In this document: positions 1 through 5,062 of the stretch, in pieces
How the letters are laid out: each line of letters starts with the position of its first letter
Position numbering within the stretch: the first letter of the stretch is position 1
Assembly (NCBI GenBank): GCA_023431725.1
Contig: JAEYVN010000232.1
Span: 1 to 5,688 of the forward strand
Length of the DNA: 5,688 bases
Direction: 5' to 3'
From: Pseudomonadota bacterium
Lineage (GTDB): Bacteria; Pseudomonadota; Alphaproteobacteria; Rhizobiales; Xanthobacteraceae
Notes under the pieces: model-generated
Told to the model about the DNA's origin: nothing
Databases searched by the model: none
Seen by the model: only the letters and a program-made list of their open reading frames with translations
Translations under genes and position numbers: made by a program

Positions 1-440
1 TCAGCACCGCTGAGTCTTGCGCCGGCATTCATCGAGGCATGCGCCAGTTCGTCGATGATGATGAGGTCGCCGCGACCCGCCAGCGCCGGAATGATGCCCG
101 TGTTGGCAAGATAGCCCGAGCCGAACACGCAGGCAGCGTCCGCCCCCTTCAGCCGCGCCAGCCGTTGTTCGAGCTGGACGTAGAGCGGGTGGCTCCCCGT
201 CACCAGCCGCGACGCACCTGCGCCGGTCCCATATTTCTCAGCTGCATGTGCCGCTGCCTGTTTGACCGATGGGTGCTGGCTGAGATTGAGGTAATCGTTG
301 CTGCAGAACGACAGCAATGTCCGGCCATTGCGGATGACGTGCACGCCATCGCCCGGTCCCGTCTCCACGATCGAGCGGCGGAGGTTCTGTTCGGCGCGCT
401 CGGTCAGTTTCTCGCGCGCGAATTGGTCAAGGGAGAGCAT
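1..440 (-). CDS. bioF: 8-amino-7-oxononanoate synthase, N-terminal part (partial)
   Basis: Family role: PLP-dependent condensation of pimeloyl-ACP/CoA with alanine in biotin synthesis (alpha-oxoamine synthase family, fold type I, cytosolic). Only the first 146 residues are present; the C-terminal part, with the PLP-binding lysine, lies beyond position 1. Seen: FCSNDYLNLS (residues 45-54), YGTGAGASRLVTG (70-82), CVFGSGYLANTGIIPAL (104-120) and DELAHASMNAGARLSGA (130-146). H134 aligns with the BioF histidine that stacks on the PLP ring. I chose the ATG at 440 because MLSLDQFAREKL resembles usual family N-termini. An in-frame ATG at 494 would add 18 residues, and neither start has a good Shine-Dalgarno sequence. 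The gene is divergent from crcB across about 115 bp. The related enzymes 5-aminolevulinate synthase and glycine C-acetyltransferase are less likely from the motif wording. No other biotin genes are visible, so the pathway assignment rests on sequence alone. Confidence 0.85.
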   Translation of the reverse strand, partial: MLSLDQFAREKLTERAEQNLRRSIVETGPGDGVHVIRNGRTLLSFCSNDYLNLSQHPSVKQAAAHAAEKYGTGAGASRLVTGSHPLYVQLEQRLARLKGADAACVFGSGYLANTGIIPALAGRGDLIIIDELAHASMNAGARLSGA

Positions 441-555
441 CGCGGGCGGACCATGACCGCAGCGCGGGTTGGACGCAACCGCAAACTCCGCCATAACGAT
501 CTGCGTTCGGGGACGGTTGCGGCTGCCTGGCCGTGAGAATAGGGGCGTTCGAACA

Positions 556-930
556 ATGGCTTATGTCCTGGTTTTTTTGGGCGGCGGGCTCGGCGCCATG
601 CTGCGGCATGGAATCAATGTGGGCGTTGGTCGCTGGCTGGGCGCGGGTTTCCCCTGGAGCACCTTTCTCATCAACATCACCGGTTCGCTGGTAATGGGGC
701 TGATTGCGGGCTGGTTCGCCTTCAAGTCCGATGCGTCGCAGGCCTGGCGGCTTTTTCTGACCACTGGCATTCTCGGCGGTTACACCACCTTCTCCACATT
801 CTCGCTGGATGCTGCCCTGCTGTATGAGCGTGGGGAGATAACATCGGCTGCGCTCTACATCCTTGGATCGGTGACGCTTTCGATTGCCGGATTGTTTGCC
901 GGGCTTTGGCTGATCCGGAATTTTGCTTAG
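556..930 (+). CDS. crcB: Fluoride efflux channel FluC/CrcB
   Basis: Small inner-membrane fluoride channel that lets F- leave the cytoplasm; family members work as dual-topology dimers. The 124-residue length is normal for the family. Seen: GGGLGAMLRHG (residues 9-19), TFLINITGSLVMG (36-48) with N40 at the position of the conserved pore asparagine, and GGYTTFSTFS (74-83), in which F79 and F82 match the fluoride-lining phenylalanines and the backbone around T77-T78 corresponds to the central sodium site. Four hydrophobic segments are visible (about 2-25, 34-56, 64-90, 97-120). The start is the ATG at 556, preceded by AGGGG at 541-545. The longer frame from 469 adds 29 non-hydrophobic residues reaching into the bioF upstream region and is unlikely. 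I saw no obvious fluoride riboswitch upstream, by eye only. The gene appears monocistronic, since about 230 bp separate it from eda. Confidence 0.95.
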   Translation: MAYVLVFLGGGLGAMLRHGINVGVGRWLGAGFPWSTFLINITGSLVMGLIAGWFAFKSDASQAWRLFLTTGILGGYTTFSTFSLDAALLYERGEITSAALYILGSVTLSIAGLFAGLWLIRNFA

Positions 931-975
931 GCGTTTGTTGCATGAGCGGTGTGCACGAGGGGCGTCTGGTCAAAA

Positions 976-1000
976 GCGAGGCAACATCCCGTCGCCTCGC
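976..1000. other. Perfect 7-bp hairpin in the crcB-eda gap
   Basis: GCGAGGC (976-982) and GCCTCGC (994-1000) are exact reverse complements separated by 11 nt. The hairpin lies 45 bp past the crcB stop and is not followed by a T-tract on either strand, so a classical intrinsic terminator is not supported. The rest of the 931-1164 gap shows no convincing gene: the reading frames across it on both strands have no recognisable protein. Confidence 0.35.
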
Positions 1001-1063
1001 GGTTCACGGAGCCGACAAGGCATGGTTGAGGTCGGTTTGCAGTCCATCGGGGGCGGAACCGAA

Positions 1064-1082
1064 GCCGGCCCGGGGTGCCGGC
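1064..1082. other. GCCGGC inverted/direct repeat hairpin upstream of eda
   Basis: Two copies of the self-complementary hexamer GCCGGC (1064-1069 and 1077-1082) flank a 7-nt GC-rich spacer, giving a possible 6-bp stem about 80 bp before eda. In sequence of this GC content such a structure can arise by chance. It has no T-tract and no recognised operator consensus. Confidence 0.2.
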
Positions 1083-1164
1083 CGAATAATGTGATCGACT
1101 GCAGGGCCTGTTCGGGCAGCTTGTGACTTGAACGGCCGCGGCTTCGCGGGCATGTGTGCTGACC

Positions 1165-1797
1165 ATGTCCGATTCCGATATTTCCTCCCTTCTGACCCGT
1201 GTCCCGGTCATCCCGGTCCTGACCATCGACAATGTCGATGCGGCCGTGCCGCTGGCGCGCGCGCTCTGCGACGGCGGCCTGAACGCCATCGAGGTGACGT
1301 TGCGCACCAAGTCGGCGCTTTCGGCGATTGCGGACATTGCCGCCGAAGTGCCGGAATGCCTGGTCGGCGCAGGGACGGTCCTGCGCCACGTCGATGCCGC
1401 GTTTGCGATCGATGCCGGCGCAAAGTTCCTGGTCAGCCCTGGAACCAACGAGGTTCTGGCCGAGACCTTTACGGAAATCGAAGTTCCGGTCATCCCGGGT
1501 TGCTCGACCGTGAGTGAGGCCATGGTCCTTGCCGAACTCGGCTTCTCCTTCCTGAAGTTCTTCCCGGCCGAAGCCTGTGGCGGCGCCGCCTGGCTGAAGT
1601 CCGTTGCAGAGCCGTTCCCGCATCTGCGTTTCTGCCCGACCGGCGGCATCGATATGCGTAACGCGCGGGACTATCTGGCGCTGCCGAATGTGCCTGCGGT
1701 CGGCGGTTCATGGGTGGCCCCGCGAGAGCTCGTCGCCAAGGGTAACTTTGCCAAAATCACCGCACTCGCACGCGAGGCAGCGGGTCTGCGCGGCTGA
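1165..1797 (+). CDS. eda: 2-dehydro-3-deoxy-phosphogluconate (KDPG) aldolase
   Basis: Class I aldolase that cleaves KDPG to pyruvate and glyceraldehyde-3-phosphate (Entner-Doudoroff and uronate pathways); most family members also use 4-hydroxy-2-oxoglutarate. The 210-residue length is typical. Seen: NAIEVTLRT (residues 40-48), with E43 the general acid/base and R47 a substrate contact by family knowledge; GAGTVL (68-73); SPGTN (91-95); PGCSTVSE (111-118); LKFFPAEA (130-137), with K131 the Schiff-base lysine; FCPTGGI (156-162) for phosphate binding; and GGSW (180-183). I start at ATG 1165 (MSDSDISSLL). A GTG at 1156 would add three residues, and the Shine-Dalgarno is weak for both. The stop TGA overlaps the next ATG (TGATG), so the following permease gene is probably translationally coupled. 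kdgK, which makes the substrate KDPG, lies convergently downstream. Confidence 0.96.
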   Translation: MSDSDISSLLTRVPVIPVLTIDNVDAAVPLARALCDGGLNAIEVTLRTKSALSAIADIAAEVPECLVGAGTVLRHVDAAFAIDAGAKFLVSPGTNEVLAETFTEIEVPVIPGCSTVSEAMVLAELGFSFLKFFPAEACGGAAWLKSVAEPFPHLRFCPTGGIDMRNARDYLALPNVPAVGGSWVAPRELVAKGNFAKITALAREAAGLRG

Positions 1798-2360
1798 TGC
1801 AATCTGAATCGCCGCAGCCTGTGCGCCGCAAGCGCCGCGCCATCGATTGGCCGACTGCGGTTCTGATCGTCATCGTTGGTAGTTGCGCGGCCTACGTCTA
1901 TTGGCGCGACGGACCGATGCAATTCCTTGAAGTCGTCTGGAGCGACAGCGAACTGTTCGCTTCGATGCTGGTGAAGGTGTTGGCCGGCTGTTTGACAGCA
2001 GCCTTCCTCACCATCCTGTTGCCGCGCGAAACGGTCAGCCGCTGGGTCGGTGCCGATTCCGGTCTGAAGGGCATCCTGGTTTCGGCATTTGCGGGCATCA
2101 TCCTGCCGGGAGGCCCGTACACGATCTTTCCGATTGCCGGCGCGTTTGTTGCGATGGGCGCCGACATCGCGGCGGCTGTTACGCTGATTACGAGCTGGAC
2201 GCTGATCGGTTTGAATCGCGTCGTGACGTGGGAAATGCCGTTCCTCGGCTTCGACTTCGTCGCCTGGCGTTGGATTGCAGCATTGCCATTGCCGATCGTT
2301 GCCGGGCTTTTCGTCCGCGCGATCGAGAAGCGTTTCAAGATCAAGGCGAAGGCGACGTGA
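1797..2360 (+). CDS. Half-size ArsP_1/DUF318-like permease, first of a pair
   Basis: A 187-residue integral membrane protein with a basic N-terminus (VRRKRR at residues 9-14, favouring a cytoplasmic end by the positive-inside rule) and about five to six hydrophobic segments (about 19-36, 54-76, 88-103, 108-130, 132-148, 156-176). Residues 75-169 align without gaps to residues 61-155 of the next gene's product, with about 37 of 95 identities by hand count. The shared core contains SRWVGADSGL (81-90), PGGP (104-107), WEMP (145-148) and LPLP (163-166). The layout resembles one half of a YraQ/ArsP_1 permease, but PGGP stands where I recall that family having a cysteine-containing segment, so arsenic export should not be assumed. 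Substrate unknown. The start ATG overlaps the eda stop by one base, and the 3' end overlaps the next gene by four bases (GTGA). Confidence 0.85.
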   Translation: MQSESPQPVRRKRRAIDWPTAVLIVIVGSCAAYVYWRDGPMQFLEVVWSDSELFASMLVKVLAGCLTAAFLTILLPRETVSRWVGADSGLKGILVSAFAGIILPGGPYTIFPIAGAFVAMGADIAAAVTLITSWTLIGLNRVVTWEMPFLGFDFVAWRWIAALPLPIVAGLFVRAIEKRFKIKAKAT

Positions 2361-2854
2361 TCGATCTCATCGTCACCATCGCACTGTGGCTGATCGTCGT
2401 TGCGCTTGGCTTGCTGGTGATGCGCCGGAGCAAGCCGCTGTTCCGTGAAAGCGGCAAGAGCGGCGTATCCGAGTTTCTGCATCTCCTGCCGCGGATTGCC
2501 ATCGGTGTTCTCGGGTCCGGTTTCATCGCCGCGGCATTGCCGCCTGATTTTGTCGGCCGATGGCTCGGTTCATCGTCCGGGCTGATCGGTATTGTCGTCG
2601 CCATCGTTGCCGGTGCCGCGACGCCGGGCGGCCCGGTGGTTGGCTTTGCCATCAGCGCGGCGGCGTTGAAAGGCGGAGCCGGTGCGCCGCAGGTGATCGC
2701 CTATTCGACGGCCTGGGCGCTATATGCGTTTCCGCGCTTGTTGTCTTACGAAGTGCCGATCATGCCGGCGCGGGTCGTCTGGCTGCGCGTACTGGCGAGT
2801 TTGCCGCTGCCGTTCATCGCGGCAGCCGTGGCGATGCTGCTCAGCAAGCCCTAG
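2357..2854 (+). CDS. Half-size ArsP_1/DUF318-like permease, second of a pair
   Basis: A 165-residue membrane protein beginning at GTG 2357, which overlaps the preceding stop in GTGA; a longer frame from 2228 would sit inside the upstream gene and is rejected. Hydrophobic segments lie at about 2-22, 44-62, 74-90, 93-107, 112-128 and 139-162. The paralogous core holds VGRWLGSSSGL (66-76), TPGGP (89-93), YEVP (131-134) and SLPLPF (148-153). The small difference in length and the overlapping starts suggest the two products assemble as a heterodimer equivalent to one full-length two-repeat permease; this is inference. No cysteines occur in this chain, so thiol-based metalloid chemistry is not supported here. 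The gene ends 17 bp from the convergent kdgK stop. Confidence 0.85.
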   Translation: MIDLIVTIALWLIVVALGLLVMRRSKPLFRESGKSGVSEFLHLLPRIAIGVLGSGFIAAALPPDFVGRWLGSSSGLIGIVVAIVAGAATPGGPVVGFAISAAALKGGAGAPQVIAYSTAWALYAFPRLLSYEVPIMPARVVWLRVLASLPLPFIAAAVAMLLSKP

Positions 2855-2871
2855 ATCGCAGGCAAATCCGT

Positions 2872-3798
2872 TCAATGCACCGCATGTGCGGTGCGCGGCA
2901 TGATCGCGCCGCGATGCTGGATCTTCTCCGATGCAAGACGGTGACCGGCAATCGCGGCATCGGCCGGATTCTCGTCGGCAAGACGTGCTGCCATATAGCC
3001 GGCATTGAAGCTGTCGCCCGCCGCAGTTGTATCAATCGGTACGACGACATCCGGCACCGGAATGAACTCCTTATGTCCACCAGCGGCAACGAGCGCGCTG
3101 TTGGGACCATTCTTGACCGCAATCTCGCCAATGCCAAAAGCCTGAAGCCGCTCGATGGTGGCTTCAGGTGAAGGATCTCCCCAAAGCAGCGCTTCATCGT
3201 CATAAGTCGGCAATGCGATATCGACGCGTTTGAGCGCCTCCGTGAACACCCGGCGGGTCCGTTGAATGTCGCCTTTCCAGGCGCGCGGACGATAATTGCC
3301 GTCGAATACGACCTTGGCACCGGCTGCGCGCGCCATTTCCAGGATCGCGAGGAAGCGGCCCAGGCCAATGTTGGAATAGAGCGATAGCGTAATGCCGGAG
3401 AAATAGACGATGCGGGCGTTGACGATCGCTTCGGCGATGGCCGCCCATTGCGGCAACTCGAACAGCTCGCGCGCAGGAGCCGTGTCGCGCCAGTATTGGA
3501 AGCTGCGCTCGCCATGGCTGTCGGTTTCGATCAGATAAAGGCCCGGCACGCGACCCGGCACCCGGATGATCTGGTCAGTAGCTATGCCTTCCGCGGCCGC
3601 GAGCGCGACGATGCGGTCGGAATAGGGGTCGTCCCCGAGCGCAGTGGCATAGGCGACCGGCAATCCCCTCCGGGCGAGATACACCGCGGTGTTGAAGGTA
3701 TCGCCGCCGCAGGCCTGGCTGAACCGTCCGTCCGGTCCGCGAGACATCTCAATCATGACTTCGCCGATGGAAACAATGCGGGTGCGCTGTTCTGTCAT
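2872..3798 (-). CDS. kdgK: 2-dehydro-3-deoxygluconate (KDG) kinase, PfkB family
   Basis: Cytosolic ribokinase-fold enzyme that phosphorylates KDG with ATP to KDPG, the substrate of the neighbouring Eda. The 308-residue length fits the family. Seen: SIGEVMIEMS (residues 10-19), GGDTFNTAVYLAR (31-43, first PfkB signature), PGLYLIETD (85-93), GERSFQYWR (96-104, the YWR typical of KDG kinases), FSGITLSL (133-140), FDGNYRPRAW (165-174), VKNG (228-231), the second signature DTTAAGDSFNAGY (256-268) with D262 as catalytic base, and IQHRGAIMPR (293-302). I start at the ATG at 3798 (MTEQRTRIVSIGE), with GAG a few bases upstream. The same frame extends to 3870, but the extra 24 residues are low-complexity Ala/Pro-rich and precede the family's usual beginning. 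It is convergent with eda and the permease pair, so it is not in their operon although it belongs to the same pathway. Confidence 0.95.
   Translation of the reverse strand: MTEQRTRIVSIGEVMIEMSRGPDGRFSQACGGDTFNTAVYLARRGLPVAYATALGDDPYSDRIVALAAAEGIATDQIIRVPGRVPGLYLIETDSHGERSFQYWRDTAPARELFELPQWAAIAEAIVNARIVYFSGITLSLYSNIGLGRFLAILEMARAAGAKVVFDGNYRPRAWKGDIQRTRRVFTEALKRVDIALPTYDDEALLWGDPSPEATIERLQAFGIGEIAVKNGPNSALVAAGGHKEFIPVPDVVVPIDTTAAGDSFNAGYMAARLADENPADAAIAGHRLASEKIQHRGAIMPRTAHAVH
2877..2894. terminator. Possible bidirectional hairpin between convergent genes
   Basis: GCACCGC (2877-2883) and GCGGTGC (2888-2894) form an exact 7-bp stem with an ATGT loop. It lies within the last codons of kdgK and 23 bp beyond the stop of the rightward permease gene, where a shared terminator would be expected. 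Neither strand has a clear T-tract directly after the stem, so the terminator reading is tentative; the codons for the kdgK C-terminus alone could produce it. Confidence 0.3.
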
Positions 3799-3991
3799 GA
3801 TCTCGACCGGAGAATGGAAAGCGCCGGTAGGGCTTGCGGCCCCCGGCACCGGCAATAACGCTGGGGCCACCTTGGACCCGCTCGGTGCCGTTTGGCAACG
3901 AAAGCGCTCGGAAAGGTGTGATTAGCCAACAAGTCCCGTCCTTTCGGGCGGTTCCCGCGCCGAACCGGCGCAGCCATGGGTCCCCGAGCAC

Positions 3992-4019
3992 TTGGCATCC
4001 ATAAATGTTATACTATAAC
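3992..4019 (+). promoter_or_regulatory. Predicted sigma-70-type promoter of the zinc operon
   Basis: TTGGCA (3992-3997) and TATAAC (4014-4019) are each one base from the -35 and -10 consensus, with a 16-bp spacer. This predicts a start near 4026 and a leader of about 27 nt before the first ATG at 4053. The -10 coincides with the right arm of the Zur palindrome, so occupation by Zur would block RNA polymerase. The about 190 bp between kdgK and this promoter contain no recognisable gene; an exact GCGCCG/CGGCGC hairpin at 3957-3971 is the only other structure I noted. Confidence 0.6.
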
Positions 4020-4020
4020 A
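4006..4020. promoter_or_regulatory. Zur box (zinc uptake regulator operator)
   Basis: The 15-bp sequence TGTTATA-C-TATAACA is a perfect 7-1-7 palindrome and matches the core of the proteobacterial Zur consensus (TGTTATANTATAACA). It is AT-rich in otherwise GC-rich surroundings and lies immediately upstream of zinc ABC transporter genes. By family knowledge, zinc-loaded Zur binds such sites and represses uptake genes, releasing them in zinc starvation. An ATG at 4005 in the frame of the first gene overlaps the site, but translation from there is unlikely, because it would start upstream of the predicted transcription start. Confidence 0.88.
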
Positions 4021-4052
4021 GGAAGCCTGAAGCGAGGCGGCTAGACCCGACC

Positions 4053-4211
4053 ATGAGCGAGCATCATCACCATCACCACCCTGAGGGCCATGCGCACCCG
4101 CCAGCGGCCGTCGGGGCGTCGATCCTGCGGCTGTCGGCGATCGAACGGCTGGCCTTTGTATCCGTGCTGATCGCCCTGATCTGGGCCGCTGTTTACTGGG
4201 CGATGCATTGA
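4053..4211 (+). CDS. Small histidine-rich single-pass membrane protein
   Basis: A 52-residue protein that I do not recognise as a named family. It begins MSEHHHHHHPEGHAH: six consecutive histidines (residues 4-9) plus H13 and H15, then a Pro/Ala linker, a short amphipathic stretch (about 24-32) and one hydrophobic helix (about 33-51), ending WAMH. It is the first gene after the Zur box, and its TGA overlaps the aztA ATG by one base, which supports real translation and a zinc-related role. Purine-rich GCGAGGCGG (4032-4040) precedes the ATG, at slightly long spacing. Possible roles, all inferred: a zinc-binding accessory at the membrane that loads or regulates the transporter, or a leader-like coupling gene for aztA. 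Topology is unclear; the His-rich tail may face either side. The longer frame from ATG 4005 starts inside the operator and is rejected. Confidence 0.75.
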   Translation: MSEHHHHHHPEGHAHPPAAVGASILRLSAIERLAFVSVLIALIWAAVYWAMH

Positions 4212-4945
4212 TGACCGCACAACTCCAGCTCCGCAATCTGACGCTCGGCTATGATCGCCACCCGGCGGTGCACCATCTCAGCGGCTCGGTCGCACCGGGC
4301 ACACTGCTGGCGGTGGTCGGACCGAACGGGGCCGGCAAATCGACCTTGTTCAAGGGCATCGTCGGCGCGATCAAGCCGCTGTCCGGGCAAGTGGAACTGA
4401 ACGGTCTTTCGCCGCGCGACATCGCTTATCTGCCGCAGGCCGCCGAGATCGATCGCAGCTTTCCGATCAATGTGTACGATCTTGTCGCCATGGGGCTGTG
4501 GCGGCGTACCGGATTGTTCGGTGGCATCGGCAAGGCAGACCGCGCGAAAATCGAGCGGGCCATTGCGGCAGTCGGACTCACCGGATTCGAGAGCCGCGCG
4601 ATCGGTACGCTGTCTGGCGGACAGATGCAGCGCACGTTGTTTGCGCGCCTGTTGTTGCAGGATGCGCGCCTGGTCGTGCTCGACGAGCCGTTCAATGCGA
4701 TCGATGCGAAGACATCCGCCGATCTGATGAATCTGGTCCGGCGCTGGCACACCGAAGGCCGGACCATTCTCGCCGCCTTGCATGACATGGATCTCGTGCG
4801 CGCCAATTTCCCCGAAACGCTTTTGCTGGCGCGCGAGAAGGTAGCGTGGAGCGACACAGGCTCGGTTCTCACGGCGGAGAACATGCTGAAGGCGCGCCGC
4901 ATGTGCGAGGCCTTCGACGACCAGGCGCACGCATGCGCGGCTTAG
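4211..4945 (+). CDS. aztA: Zinc ABC transporter ATP-binding protein AztA
   Basis: Cytoplasmic ATPase that drives zinc import with the permease AztB. The 244 residues hold all nucleotide-binding motifs: Walker A GPNGAGKST (residues 37-45), Q-loop Q76 in YLPQ, signature LSGGQMQR (134-141), Walker B LVVLDEP (154-160) and H-loop H191 in ALHDMD. The C-terminal ARRMCEAFDDQAHACAA (228-244) contains two Cys and one His and resembles the tail I recall for AztA proteins. Start ATG 4211 overlaps the preceding stop by one base; a TTG at 4208 would add one residue. The upstream Zur box supports zinc rather than manganese or iron as substrate. ZnuC is the nearest alternative name. The AztA choice rests on recalled sequence style (GGQMQRTLFARLLLQDARL) and could not be tested by search. 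Confidence 0.88.
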   Translation: MTAQLQLRNLTLGYDRHPAVHHLSGSVAPGTLLAVVGPNGAGKSTLFKGIVGAIKPLSGQVELNGLSPRDIAYLPQAAEIDRSFPINVYDLVAMGLWRRTGLFGGIGKADRAKIERAIAAVGLTGFESRAIGTLSGGQMQRTLFARLLLQDARLVVLDEPFNAIDAKTSADLMNLVRRWHTEGRTILAALHDMDLVRANFPETLLLAREKVAWSDTGSVLTAENMLKARRMCEAFDDQAHACAA

Positions 4946-4988
4946 TTCTCTCTGTCGCTATCCGCGCTGCGATATTTGAATGCTGGTC

Positions 4989-5053
4989 GCCCCCGCGCAG
5001 GCGGGGGCCCATATTCCAGAGCGGTGGTTATGGGTCCCCGCTTTCGCGGGGAC
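4989..5053. repeat. Palindromic intergenic repeat (REP-like, two hairpins)
   Basis: A 65-bp imperfect inverted repeat between aztA and aztB. The left hairpin has arms 4989-4996 and 5001-5008 (GCCCCCGC/GCGGGGGC, GCAG loop). The right hairpin has arms 5034-5041 and 5046-5053 (GTCCCCGC/GCGGGGAC, TTTC loop). Between them CCCATA (5008-5013) pairs with TATGGG (5029-5034), so the whole can fold back as one structure. The left 25 bp and the reverse complement of the right 25 bp agree at 21 positions. One frame reads VPAFAGTT, the familiar translation of dispersed repeats in many alphaproteobacterial genomes. It interrupts an operon otherwise packed with overlapping genes. There is no T-tract, so it is not a standard terminator, though it could stabilise or attenuate the transcript. 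Confidence 0.85.
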
Positions 5054-5062
5054 GACGATAAG

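Noticed and set aside
39..536. Plus-strand open frame of 165 codons at the left end
   Set aside because: It runs antisense to the BioF-type gene, whose motifs are unmistakable on the minus strand.
441..555. Fluoride riboswitch ahead of crcB
   Set aside because: I could not find the conserved pseudoknot layout of the crcB motif by eye; a covariance-model search would be needed to exclude it fully.
927..1649. Long minus-strand open frame (240 codons) opposite eda
   Set aside because: It is the antisense shadow of the clearly identified eda gene, rich in Arg/Ser/Ala as expected of GC-rich shadows, with no recognisable motif.
3951..3971. GGTTC...GAACC stretch that could look like a tRNA T-arm
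   Set aside because: No acceptor, anticodon or D-arm can be fitted around it; the sequence is better described as a simple GC-rich hairpin.
3975..3986. CATGGGTCCCCG resembling part of the repeat at 5029-5040, suggesting a second decayed repeat copy
   Set aside because: Only 12 bases match and the paired arms that define the repeat are not present nearby; chance is a sufficient explanation.
4062..4079. CAT/CAC run resembling an engineered His6 tag, suggesting vector contamination
   Set aside because: The reading frame continues naturally into more His and a membrane helix, and overlaps aztA just as a native gene would, with a Zur box upstream. No vector features flank it.
4193..4930. Long minus-strand open frame (245 codons) opposite aztA
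   Set aside because: It mirrors the aztA coding region almost exactly; aztA carries all ABC motifs, while the antisense frame has none.
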